The notes under the pieces: model-generated
What the model saw: the letters and a program-made list of their open reading frames with translations, nothing else
Told to the model about the DNA's origin: nothing
Databases searched by the model: none
Assembly: GCA_907164885.2 (NCBI GenBank)
Contig: OU015503.1
Location: 65,618,568-65,682,567 of the forward strand
DNA length: 64,000 nt
Source: Dolomedes plantarius
Lineage: Eukaryota > Arthropoda > Arachnida > Araneae > Dolomedidae
Direction: 5' to 3'
Position numbers and translations under genes: made by a program
Shown here: one piece after another, positions 46,234 to 57,369 of the stretch
How positions within the stretch are numbered: position 1 is the stretch's first letter
How the letters are laid out: the number at the start of each line of letters is the position of its first letter

Positions 46234-48452
46234 TAAGAAATAAACATCGTCTCATTTTAAATTTAAACTCATTTAGTATTAGGTCTACGATTATGTAATT
46301 TTAGGCTATGAAAAAAAGTACGCCGGGCTTTTTTGGGAGGGGCATTTTCTCCTACTGCCCCCCCCCCTTGGAACCCAATGATTGAAAGTAGCCCTTTCAT
46401 TCCAATGACATGTATTTTTCAGCCCTATTAATATAATTGTTGCGGACGGGGTTAGCGCAAACGGCGCTAAGGTAAACGACGACGAAAAAATTTTAATCAA
46501 CCGTAGAGATATCATCGCTTTCCTTTGAGCCTTTTGATTAGTCACAATTTTATACTAGCTGTGCAATTTTATACTAGCAATTTTATGCACGCTTATGTAT
46601 AAACTTGAACAAACCCATATCGGTCGGCTAGAGCTGGCTGTTTCTACTTAATAAAGCCCTGCATCATTTTCAAACCATTAGGACAGTTTCTATATCATAT
46701 CTATAGCTAATCAAAATTGCTAATCGAAAGTTCTTTGTTCTTGTTCCTACTCTTTCAAACACTTTTGCAAAGTATTTCTGGAAGTAAATAAGACCACTAT
46801 TAAATGAAGTTAGAACATATAATAACTAGAATATTTTGTATAGTGGCTTTTTTATTTTTATTTTTTTGCAAAATTATTAATTTGAGAAATACACTCTGAC
46901 ACATGTCTGAGAATAACTAAAGGGCACAAACTCAAATTTAATATCTAATGTTACCATTTAATTTCTCTTAATATTACTTAACATTAATTTAAACACTGAT
47001 TACAAACTTTTACAGAAATCATCTTATTAATTGTTTTCATACATTAAAAAAATTATTAGAACTCATAAAATTCAAGTTACATATATTCAATTAGCACTGT
47101 ACTCTCGCCTGATAAATATAACTCAAATAATTATGACTTACCACCACCCTCGTTTGAGAATGAAGCATCTGATCGTTTCTACTAAGTCGACCAGCGGAAT
47201 CAGCAAAACAAGAAAAAATGGCGGATAGTTCTAGATCGGACCACCACGAGGTCCTCTTCCTGTCGCTGCTTATTCTTTAACTCACTAAGAAACGTTTCCA
47301 AACTTTTTTTCGGAACCGGGAAGAGCAGAGGTCAGCTATGTCCTCGAACAAACACCTTTCAGCTCTCATTGGCTAAAAAGATGTTGCTAGGCCATTGCTA
47401 TGGGGACGCTAAGACCCCTTTACAGCCGAGAAGGGGTGGCAAGTCACTCTTTTATTCTGTGCACAAAACCGTTCTACAGGTTACGCTAAATTTTCCTCCG
47501 GGAGGTACATACCTTTCTTCCAGAAACCGGTACAAAATAAACCATAGGCGCGATCCCAAGCACACATACATCTTAGGACATACATAATAAAACAGATACA
47601 CTAAAATGTGCATGGAACCGAATCAATGCTGTATCAAGACTATGAGATTAGAAAATATATTTACAAAGTCGAATTCCATGTCACAACCACTAAGGGGAGT
47701 ATTGTACTCAAAATATGGACGACTGTCGCGGGGTACGACATATAAAAAAAAAGAAAATAGAAAAGGTGCAGAAAAACCAATTAACAAACGGGACGGGAAA
47801 TGGAATAGTAAAATGACGCCAGACGATACGAGAAGAATGTCGTGGGGATACGATATGTTAGGAGTTCAAAAAGGGCAGACAACCCAATTAAAGCGGAAGT
47901 CGGCGGTGCTATGAGAAAATTGGAATGGCAATTGATCAGACAAAAGAACCGGATGAAGAGAAAAAATTGAAAGGAAACAATTAAGAGTCGAAACAGCGAA
48001 GGAAGACGTTGAGATGAAAAGGGAATTGTTGACAAAGAGAAGAGGACCCCACACATAGGAGATGTTCTGGGAAAACACATTTCCTAGAAAAATAGGAATG
48101 AGTCAAGGACGGGATTGTTCGAGTATAAAACGCCCCTCACTCTAAATGGTGGAAGGAATGATTAGGGGAGGAACAAGTTAACGAATCAAAATGGAAGTAT
48201 AAAGAAAAAGGTTGAACATGAGAGACGAATAAAAATGTAAAAGGCGGGGCGTTGAGGAGATAATAAAAAATAGAGAGAGTGAGAAAAAAAAGAGGGATAT
48301 CAGATTGATGGTGACTCTGAGAGTTGGCACCCAAAATAGAGAGTGCTAGCCTCGTAAGCGAGAAGGCAAAAGAATATATATGGGAGATTGCGCCCCGACG
48401 TAGCGCATCGCTGTAAGCTGGCAACTCAACGATGAAAGGAGCATCAATGAGC
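46234..48452. other. Unclassified, no gene recognised
   Basis: Contains a C/G-rich patch near 46320-46375 resembling hAT MITE ends without a partner. A block at about 47590-48120 is more purine-rich and shows short basic/acidic open frames of no known family. It may be a decayed retroelement, but I could not identify LTRs. Confidence 0.4.
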
Positions 48453-48700
48453 AGCGGAACCGATATAGATTGCCTGAACCCCGCAAGCTAGCATAGAGAA
48501 TCCTCGGAGCCGACATAGATTGCCTGAACCCCGGAAGCTAGCATAGAGAATCCTCGGAGCCGACATAGATTGCCTGAACCTCGCAAGCTAGCATAGAGAA
48601 TCCTCGGAGCCGACATAGATTGCCTGAACCCCGCAAGCTAGCATAGAGAATCCTCGGAGCCGAGATAGTTTGCCTGAACCCCTGCAAGCTACCTATGAGA
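48453..48700 (+). repeat. 50-bp tandem repeat (VNTR)
   Basis: GCATAGAGAATCCTCGGAGC recurs at 48491, 48541, 48591 and 48641, exactly 50 bp apart. The unit continues CGACATAGATTGCCTGAACC. Inner copies differ at only a few bases; flanking copies (48455 and 48660-48760) are diverged. About five units. Confidence 0.95.
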
Positions 48701-49920
48701 TGATAAGAGGTGAGACTCGGTGAGACGGAGTGCCTAACCCCCACCAGCAACGAATGGAGAACTGATCCGGCCGTTAAAGTCTGCCTATTCCTACGTTATT
48801 GAGCGAGTCCGAATAGAGACCCCAACAGATTCACCTGAATATGCCAAAGTCCACTTCTGCAGTCTGCAAAAATGGAGGTAACCTTTTATTAACTATTGCC
48901 AAATTTCACGAGTTACCCGAGTCTTATATGATAGGCTGAAATTAAGGAATAATATAGATATATTGCGTACCGAAATGATATTAATTTAAATAAATGAAAT
49001 AATATAGGCAAATAATACATTGATATAATGAGAATGTCTGTAAGTTCAAATTAATAAGAATATAATTGAATGTATACTAATATTTGTATTGTGTGAATAA
49101 ATTAATGTATTGTTTAAAATCAGAGTAATGGTATCATTGCCTACCACTATAACCAATCACGACCCACCCAAAGAAAAGCCTACAACAACGACAACTTAGA
49201 AAGTCGGTAGTCTATAAAAAGGCGCTACATAGGAAGAGAAATTCTGAAACAAGCCGAGACCTTCCATATCAAAGACACTGTGCCTGAAGGCCCAGCCTTG
49301 AACAAGCTCAGAAAAATATATTCCTTATCACAAAGACGCAGAAATGAGATATTTTTAAAGATGCTCTTGCACGTTATTTTAGTTGAATATTTCAACTTTC
49401 AGTGAGATACATCAAATTATTCTTTTGTACTCCCTGTTACTAAAGTCTACGCACACCTTGCCAAAACTCCAGTATTGAAGAAACAGCAAGATAATGACAC
49501 TTGACCTGTACACTGTGCAAATACATTCGTCAAGAAGGGATAAAACATCGCCTATATTATAGAGTGGTTAGGAAAATTTCTTCTTCAGAACGGTTTGAAA
49601 GTGATTCTGGTTGCGCCTATGGATTAGCATGGTTATCTCATTGAAACGCCCAATCTTTTCTAAGGTTAAAATGGTCCACAGATGACTGCGAATTTTTTCA
49701 GGTTTTTAAAAAACATATTATTTTGGATCCATATTACTTTCAATGACAACTCTTTTTTGACAATATATACACCTCCAGTTGTACCCAGTAGCCTTGGATC
49801 TAAGTTTCTCTCTTGTTAAGGGTCCTCAGCAAGCCATAGTCAATAAGCACGATGGAGGGAAAATTAATTCCAAATGCAGAATTTCTCTCAGTTTTTACTG
49901 GTGACGGTCATCTAGCTCAT
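48701..49920. other. Unclassified flank of VNTR
   Basis: TCTATAAAAAGGCGCTAC at 49209-49226 looks like a TATA box and could belong to an old LTR or promoter, but no matching LTR partner or gene was found. No coding segment recognised. Confidence 0.4.
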
Positions 49921-49928
49921 TGTATAAT

Positions 49929-50970
49929 AAAATGAATAGGATAGCAGAGTAAAAAAATCCCTTCTTTATAACGGAGTACAATTAAAAGAAAATGAAATTT
50001 CTAAAATGAATAAGACTGCAGAGTAAAAAGATTCCTTCTTTATTACGGAGTACAATTAAAAAAGAAAAAAGAAAAACAAAATTTATAAAAAGAAATTTCT
50101 AAAATGAATAGGATAGCAGAGTAAAAAATTTCCTTCTCTATTACGGAGTACAATTAAAAAAGAAAACACAAAATTTTCTAAAATGAATAAGATAGCAGAG
50201 TAAAAAAATTCCTTCTTTATTACGGGTGCCATATTGGATTCACTCTGCTCAGTGTTAATCTTTAGAGAAAATGTTTCCCATGATTGTCCACTTGGATTGA
50301 AAGTTTTCTTTTTTAATTGCTCTCCGTAATAGAAAGAGAAATTTTTTACGCGTATCTTTTTCAGTCTTCAAATGAAAAAAAAAAAAATAATTTGAAAGAT
50401 TCGAGGGGAAAAAATGTGGTAAACTTTATATAAAATGCACGTCATTTCCTTTGGAGAACGAAATTTCTAACATGAATAAGATAGCAGGTGTAAAAGTAAT
50501 TCCTTCTTTATTACGGAGTACAATTTAAAAACAAACACACACACACACACACACACACACCAAAATAAAAAAGATATTTCTAAAATGAATAAGATAGCAG
50601 AGTAAAAAAATTCTTTCTTTATTGCGGAGTACAATTAAAAATAGAAAAAAGAAAAATGAAATTTCTAAAATGAATAAGATATCAGAGTAAAAAAAAAAAT
50701 CCTTCATTATTACGGAGTACAATTAAAAAAGAAAAAACAAAATTTCTAAAATGAATAAGATAGCAGAATAAATTATTCCATCTTTATTACGGAGTACAAT
50801 TACAGAAAAAAAATTCCTAAAATGAATAGGATAGCAGAGTAAAAAAATTCCATCTTTATTACGGAATACAATTAAAACAGGAAAAAAAAGAAATTCCTAA
50901 AATGAATAGGATAGCAGAGTAAAGAAATTCCTTCTTTACTATAGAGTACAATTAAAAAACAAAAAACAAA
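49929..50970 (+). repeat. Minisatellite with ATTACGGAGTACAATT core
   Basis: About eleven imperfect units of 70-110 bp, each with AAAATGAATAAGATAGCAGA, a TTCCTTCTTTATTACGGAGT block and CAATTAAAAA. Copies start near 49929, 50003, 50102, 50178, 50471, 50583, 50664, 50744, 50818 and 50898. An inverted copy with extra sequence (AATCCAAGTGG complement) lies at about 50255-50345. A (CA)n tract is embedded at 50530-50560. Confidence 0.9.
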
Positions 50971-50974
50971 TACA

Positions 50975-51440
50975 AAAAAACCTTTAAATCCAAGTCGGTA
51001 TTCGTCGGAATTTTTTTTCCACGGGTTTGTTTGATCTTGTTTTTATTTATGTATATAGTCTTGTAATCCGCCATTAGGAAAAAAAAATAAATTGAGCTGG
51101 GTGAACCCAATATGGTTACTTTCCAGCAACCGTGAGAGCTGAATCACGGACGTTTGAAAATGCAAAATAATATTCAAGCAATAAAGAAATGACAATTTTT
51201 TGAGCGTAGAAATACATTTTACAACTTTGTTGAGCTCTCAAGAACGATTCCAAAGAAAACAACAGCCCAAATTTTCTGCTATGAGCAAAAAATATTTATC
51301 TAGAATTTTCGAGAAAAGATCTTAAATTTAGAGAGTTTGCTAATCGTTTCATGATAAAAACACGCACAAATATACATAGATATAGCCAGAAACCCTAAGT
51401 TTATAAGATATATTAATTAGGTCGTCTTACAAGACACGGG
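50975..51440. other. Unclassified sequence
   Basis: AATCCAAGTCGG at 50987 is a last trace of the minisatellite-associated repeat. The rest is A/T-rich with nothing supported. Confidence 0.45.
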
Positions 51441-51766
51441 TCCCAATGTATCCTAGTGGTAGCGCGTCGGCTTTCGGTGTTGAGGGTGCTCTTTTTGGAT
51501 CCCGACAAGCGCTATTATATACCTTCGTGTCTAGGTCGGATGTTAAATCCGTGAACCGGAAAGTCCTATGAGGGTGGGGGATGGCACGATTCCCCCAGAT
51601 GTCATCATTGGGGGGTGCTCGGTATAATTGAGGTGGCACCTGGCTAAGTCGGACTCCAACCCTTGTGGTGTCATTATGACCCGGAGACGCATCCCTCAGT
51701 CCGCAAGCGTATACGCACCTGGTCTGGAATACTTCCAGGGGGCATAAGCATAACAACAACATGGCG
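51441..51766 (+). mobile_element. tRNA-derived SINE family 1, full-length type
   Basis: The tRNA-like head GTATCCTAGTGGTAGCGCG (A box) and GGATCCCGAC (degenerate B box) is followed by the family body (GTGTCTAGGTCGGATG, AACCGGAAAGTCCTATG) and a 3' tail ACCTGGTCTGGAATACTTCC ending in (AAC)n. About 325 bp. The best reference copy here for the complete structure. Confidence 0.8.
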
Positions 51767-52006
51767 CCGACTCACCATTCTGTTTAAATTTTGATGTAAA
51801 GAACAATTAAGCATAACTCACTGCTTGAAATTCCTTTGCGAACTGGCAAATTATTATTTCAGTGCGGATGAGATAAAAATACAACTACAGGGGTTTACCA
51901 AAATAATGAAAACACTTATTCAAATAGGTGCGTGCGTTATGAAAATCCCGATGACAACTACATCGTAGAAAAGGGGTACTCACGTGTTTACGGTGAAGTA
52001 CGATTA

Positions 52007-52258
52007 GGCCCGTTGCACACAAGGCGTTTTTATCCGTGGCGGAAAAAATCCGTCGACGTAGTTCCGACAGTAGTCAAAACATCCGCCGGCGCAGAGTGGC
52101 ACTCGATAGCTGCACAAGCTACCGCGACGGAAAATTTACCAATCGTTTTTTTCCGCCCAGTGTGCGAGCTTCAATTGACATCTGTGGTCTACTGTTGGGA
52201 CCCAGTTCGACGGATTCCCCCCCCCCCGTGGATTAAAATGCTGTGTGTGCAACGGGCC
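52007..52258. mobile_element. Harbinger-type MITE, GGCCCGTTGCACAC termini
   Basis: Inverted ends GGCCCGTTGCACAC and GTGTGCAACGGGCC, flanked by TTA on both sides (52004-52006, 52259-52261). Inner arms GTTTTTATCCG / GTGGATTAAAA are weakly complementary. 252 bp, distinct from the CATAGGAGTC subfamily but with the same target rule. Confidence 0.85.
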
Positions 52259-52293
52259 TTAGCAGCAGTAGTACAGTCGTTATAGAATTAGCT

Positions 52294-52560
52294 GGGAGCT
52301 CGAGGTATCCTTGTGGTAGTGCGCTGGCTTTCGGCACTGAGGGTGCTCGGATCGAATCCAGACAAGCGACATTCAATACGTCCGTGTCTAGACCGGATAT
52401 GGGTACGTTCAATCCGTAGGCCAAAAAGTCCTTCTAAGAGGTCAGAGAGGTCGGAAGAGGGTACAATATCTCCCAGATGTCACACCTTAAGGTGCTCGGT
52501 CAAAATTGAGATGGCAACTAGCTAAGACGTACTCCGACCCTTGTGGTGCTATAGAATAAC
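52294..52560 (+). mobile_element. tRNA-derived SINE family 1
   Basis: Head GTATCCTTGTGGTAGTGCG (A box) and GGATCGAATCC (good B box), then the body GTGTCTAGACCGGATATGG and CCGTAGGCCAAAAAGTCCTT. The copy ends in a triplicated ATAACCTTCAGA sequence near 52555-52585. Confidence 0.82.
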
Positions 52561-52585
52561 CTTCAGAATAACCTTCAGAATAACC

Positions 52586-53285
52586 TGAGACTACAGTATA
52601 TTGTGGCATCACGATAGGTTGTTAAGGCAATTTTCTGAGGCTTTATTAAATTTACAACTATTGAATTCATGACCAAGATAGACAGAGTCCTAAATATAAT
52701 GAAAATGCCAATTTTAAAACAAAAACCTAACAAGGAAATTTATTTCCAAAAAAAATTAAACATTAAATAATTACACATATTTAATTAATTTAAGTGCATA
52801 TTCCACAACGAACGCTCCGGGACCCAGCTAGTCCCAAACAGGAGCTTAAAAATCACGTCCGCTCGGGGCGCGTCATATGAAGCATCTCCTTCAAATTCTC
52901 CAACTCTCTGACTATGTCTCGTGGTTCTTTGTCGGTGACTCTCCCAATTCCACGAAAATGCGTCTGTTTTTCAGAGAGGGGGCCGGCAGCCCTGTTGGTG
53001 ACAGTTCTTCGTAGCGATGCATAGTTAAGCCATCTTTATGGCCCGCCGATGTCAACTAGCATGAAGCTATTGCTAAGAAAGACAGCTTTACGACTATGGT
53101 GGGAGACGCTTGTTTGAGAACTCGATATGCATGAGCCTAACTTTCTGACTAAAAATTCTGGTTGCATTTGCTGGTATTGTTTTTTAATCCTCCAAAGAAT
53201 TTTAGAAAGCAGGGGTACTCATGGCTTGTGTTTTTTAAAACTTGCAGCTGGGGAAAGGCTCTTTGCAGATCGTGGGAACCGCACA
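52586..53285. other. Sequence without recognised feature
   Basis: No coding segment, terminal repeat pair or RNA gene that I can support. Confidence 0.5.
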
Positions 53286-53289
53286 AAAC

Positions 53290-53407
53290 ACGTGACGTTA
53301 CAATATAAACCGGGGCTGCACACTTCAGCCCGTAGCCCATATGGACCTGGTCTGGTACTTCCATCCAGGGGGACATTAGAAATAACAACAACAACAACAA
53401 CAACAGA
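53290..53407 (+). mobile_element. SINE family 1, 3' end only
   Basis: ACCTGGTCTGGTACTTCCAT and CCAGGGGGACAT match the tail of the SINE at 51441-51766, followed by seven AAC units. 5'-truncated copy. Confidence 0.75.
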
Positions 53408-53426
53408 ATTAGCTGTAGGGGAATGA

Positions 53427-54395
53427 ATGCGCAAAATGTCGGATCTGGATGACTTGCAGAAAAGTGTAGTAATTGCGAGAGGGGCCCCTTTAGTCGGTGT
53501 TTCGCGAAGCGCATTATCAAAGAGTATGGCACGGCACAGAAAAAGAGCAAGGTGTTGCGGACGTCACGGAAAGATGTCAGGCAGGAAGCACGACTTGGCA
53601 GGGGTTGTACGACAATAACCTGAGACTACAGAACAGCAAACAGCAGAGGAGGATACGAGTCGTAACGATCCTGTTTCCAGTAATAACAGTTCGTAAGAAG
53701 TTTCACAAAGTTGGTATCTATGGTCGTGAAGCCACTTATTATTAACACCAAGGCAAGAAAACGTATCAGATGGTACCACAAATATAAATACGGAAATTCC
53801 AAGGATTAGCAACGTGTCATTTGGTCGGATGAAGTGAACGCCACATTGTTACCTACCACTGGTATAGTATACGTCTAGCAAAAACCTCTCAAGGCATACC
53901 GTCCCGACTGTTCACTGTCAAGCATGCAGTGACCCTCAGATACTGTGTGGTACTAAGTCTTGGCATTTCCTAGGACCCTCAATTGTTCATCAGCGCCCCG
54001 TGAAATCGGAAGTCTACGAAACTGTTATGGCGGACCTAATGCCTCCTGTGGTGCAGGCGTTATTCCCTAATGCCCTGCCATATTTCAGGCCAATAACGTA
54101 TTCGTGCATCTGGCGAGATGTGTCAGCTTGTGGTTTGAAAGCATGAGGATGAGGTATACACTCCCTCCTGGCCACCTCAGTCTCCTGACCTTATCGTTAT
54201 AGAATATTGTACATTTGGAGAAAAAGATTCGATCAAGTTCTCCCCTTCCGACATCATTGGTACAGTCACGATATAATCTACAACATGAATGGTTCCAAAT
54301 TCCAATATTTCATGTAGAGGACACATATCACTCTATCCTACGTCGAATTCATGCTGTTTTAAAAGTCAGAGGTGGGCCTACAGTTTATTAATAAA
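53427..54395 (+). pseudogene. Tc1-like transposase, heavily decayed
   Basis: N-terminal helix-turn-helix remnant with DLDDLQKSVVIARG, VSRSALSKSM and GRKHDLAG, as in Tc1 transposases. A shifted-frame segment near 53690-53740 reads KFHKVGIYGREA. Near 54165-54215 WPPQSPDLIVIEY corresponds to the third catalytic region (SPDLN-x-IE), with Glu retained. Multiple stops and frameshifts; no terminal inverted repeats were found. Confidence 0.65.
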
Positions 54396-55219
54396 AGTTC
54401 TGTAGAAACGGTCAGTGTTTGATATTATTTCGATAACACCCTTTTGATGACGAAATAAAACCTTTGATAACCATATCACGGGTGGCGTCATACCAAAACA
54501 GACGTCAGTCCGGAATAAAAATGAAAAACCAATTACAGTAATACGAAATGGAATGTTATCCAAAATGACGTCACTACTCCAGCTATATCTAAGAGTCTAC
54601 ACACGGTTTAATATTTAAATTTTTTAATTTTATATATTTATTCATGAAATTTGTTTACATCTCTAACTAGAAAATATGTTGTTCATGTTATAGTATAAAT
54701 ACAATCGAACTTCTTTACAGTCTGTAGGGCTCCGCATCGCAGAGTTATCTAAGTGCAATTACACACCCTTAGTGATGAAATCTGACATTGATAAACCCGA
54801 AAGTCAGATAATTTAATCTCCTTCTCCAAGCGATACCGATCATTTAAATCAAAATATCACGTAATCCATACTTTCATATAAGGATTGGTAAGTCTCGAGT
54901 CCAAAGAACGTACACTTAGATCAGACATAACGAGATTTTTTAACGGATAAGACATCATTCTCCTACAAACCGCAGAGAACTTTTTTGTTGGTATGTGCCA
55001 AAAGTCTATGGAAAATCTAGCACAAATTTTCAACTATATTAGCTCTTTTTCCCACGCTGCAGGCACTTTCCGATAATCACCCGATGCTACCGCAAGATTT
55101 GTTGGCTGTGAAGCGATATCAAGTCTGCTGCCGAATGTCTCTGCAGACGACATTTAAAAATATTTTGTTTTCACGTTTTTAAGAAGTTGTCTGGCAACTA
55201 CGATGACCTGGTACGGAGA
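54396..55219. other. Sequence without recognised feature
   Basis: Flank between the Tc1 remnant and the Gypsy-type element. Nothing supported. Confidence 0.5.
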
Positions 55220-55224
55220 GTAGC

Positions 55225-56674
55225 TGTAACGGTTTTAACCACCTTGCGTGGGGGTTCTTTTATGCGAGGAATAGAGACGACATAAAAAAGACTTCCAGAA
55301 TTTTGTCCCAAGCTTTTATTACATTGTTTTTAAGGGACACAGCACATATAGCACATATAAAATGATTAACCCTTTGCTCCCCGGTGTTCCATATAGTGGA
55401 ACACCAAAATTTACTCGCTTTTAAAACCGTCAAAATTCTGCGAAAAACTAAGCAATTAGCTTCATTTTTTACTTTGATCTACTCTTTTTTATAATACATG
55501 GCAGTGTTCCACAAGCCCATATATACCCTCGTTCCAGTGACGTTATAAAAAAGAACCATATTTCAGAGCCATAATTTAAAAATCAATTTTAAATACAAAA
55601 AAAAAATTGCAAGGAAAAAATTTCTATGTTATTGTATTGGCTATACTCTAAACTATTTATTCTATATTATTTTAAATTTTTTATACCGAAACTATAGCAA
55701 TAACGAAAGATTTTCAAAAGGTGTTCCATGATATGGAACACTGGGAAACTAGAGCAGTTTGTGCAGTAGAACACGTGTTTCTCTCTGGAGACCTCTCTGT
55801 CCAGATTAGCCAGTCCAAACCGGTTCAGCTTCTACCGCATACCTCGAACAAAAGCCCTATGTCCAAAATCCTGTGCAATACTAGTCCTCCGGGCTCCTCG
55901 TTGTTCGTCGATTGTCTGGGCAGCATCCTGGCATCCTCGAGTTTACGAACAGTAAACTCGAGGACCTGCAATGTTGCAAAACCTGCAATGTTGGTTTTTG
56001 CTTTTTTGAGAAGGGACTGACGTGCTTCCAAAAATATCGCGAAGCAAAAAAATAGGTTAGTGAGTATTTTTAAGTGTAGGAACTGCTTTTGTATATAGGA
56101 ACTGTAAATATTTATTTAAAATCATATATAATCAAGTTTTTTTATTGTGTTTTTATTTGTGTGTTTTTTGTATATAGGAACTTCTTTTGTAAAAATATGA
56201 ACTAATTTTGTATATAGGAACTGTAAATATTTATTTAAAATCATATATAATCAAGTTTTTTTGTTGTATTTTTATTTGTGTGTGTGCGTTTTTTCTTTTG
56301 TTCGCTTCACCGCAATGCTCGATTAGCCGCACTTTTCAAAGCGCTAGTTTCCCAGTGTTCCAGGTCATGGAACACCCACAAAATCGAAACCGGAAGTGCA
56401 ATCTTTAAGAAATTTTAACTGTGTACTCCTTTAAGCCTAAACAGAGTGCCTACAAATTTTTAGGTCATAATTTCAACTTTAAAGGGTACTGGGAAGTAAA
56501 GGGTTAATAAAGGATAGATTTGGCATACAGAGCCATATTTGTCAGATAAACCCTGTTGGCTTATGTGTTCTCCTCTCCGTTCAACCCCCCTCTGAACAAC
56601 CAAACGCTCCCCTCGGAAGTAGGGTTGCCACACGCCAATCTTGACACGGGTTACCAGGCGTGGCACGCCTTACA
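55225..56674 (-). repeat. Gypsy-type 3' LTR, interrupted
   Basis: LTR sequence at 55225-55369 and 56504-56674, separated by a piggyBac-like element at TTAA. Matches the 5' LTR with about 5% differences. Confidence 0.93.
55370..56503. mobile_element. piggyBac-like MITE in Gypsy LTR
   Basis: Begins CCCTTTGCTCCCC after TTAA (55366-55369) and ends GGGAAGTAAAGGG before TTAA (56504-56507). The second LTR shows the empty site with a single TTAA. Subterminal GTGTTCCA/TGGAACAC palindromes recur (55383, 55505, 55720, 56355). A block of about 114 bp is tandemly duplicated (about 56085-56165 and 56195-56280). A hairpin CTCGAGTTTAC/GTAAACTCGAG lies at 55936-55962. No transposase recognised. Confidence 0.9.
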
Positions 56675-56728
56675 CGCCCCACCTAAGCATAAAATTAGCC
56701 CACAGTGGCTGATTTTATAACATTCAGA

Positions 56729-56732
<4 letters not shown>

Positions 56733-56764
<32 letters not shown>
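56733..56764. repeat. (TA)n microsatellite
   Basis: About 16 TA units between the RNase H end and the 3' LTR of the Gypsy-type element. Confidence 0.95.
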
Positions 56765-56768
<4 letters not shown>

Positions 56769-56915
56769 GTGATTACATTTCTTGCAAAAACAAATATGTT
56801 CAAAAAATATAACTCAATACACTACACATATATTCAAATAATAATGCAATTTCTTAAACAACAAAACATCAAACAAAACAAAAATTATATTTATACATAT
56901 AACATAACAGATGGT

Positions 56916-57332
56916 TCATTCCAATCTGGATAGAGCATCCGCACTTCGGTGCTGTACACCCGGCCTATGTGTGATGGAGTGATTCCCTCTTTGTAAGGCT
57001 AAAGCCCAACGGGTTAACTTGGGGCTTTTAGGAGTAGTATGGTTTAAATATTTAAGTGGGTTGTGATCAGAAATGATCTCTACTTGAGCACCATAAATCC
57101 ACTTATCAAATTTATTCAGTCCAAATAGCACTGCCCAAGCCTCTTTCTCAGTGCTTGCCCAGTTCTTCTGTGTGGCATTGAAGTTTTGGCTGGCAAACGC
57201 TATTGGTCGGTAAGACCCGTCAACATCTTGTTGAGTTAAACAACAACCCACACCATAGTCGGACGCATCACAATGCACTTGTAATGGCAAATTGGCATCA
57301 GGGGTAGCTAGACCAGTTACTTCACATAACAA
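56916..57332 (-). pseudogene. Gypsy-type RNase H domain
   Basis: The last coding domain of the element (138 codons). RNase H motifs visible: HCDASDYGVGCCLTQ (first Asp), STEKEAWAVLFGL (Glu), IISDHNPLKYL (Asp) and HRPGVQHRSADALSRL (His, Asp). After it only non-coding sequence, (TA)n and the 3' LTR follow, so nothing like integrase lies downstream. The upstream frame joining it to RT contains a stop near 57373 and a frameshift near 57440. Confidence 0.9.
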
Positions 57333-57369
57333 GGCCTTTAATTTTTCAAAAGAATCTTGTTCTGCTTTC

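Noticed and set aside
49929..50970. CRISPR-like array
   Set aside because: Units are imperfect and A/T-rich, with unequal spacing and no unique spacers; eukaryotic minisatellite.
51427..51762. 111-codon minus-strand frame over the SINE
   Set aside because: Antisense frame of a SINE; explained fully by the repeat.
55825..56031. piggyBac transposase remnant inside the LTR insertion
   Set aside because: The short minus-strand frame has cysteines but no convincing DDD or zinc-finger pattern; left unassigned.
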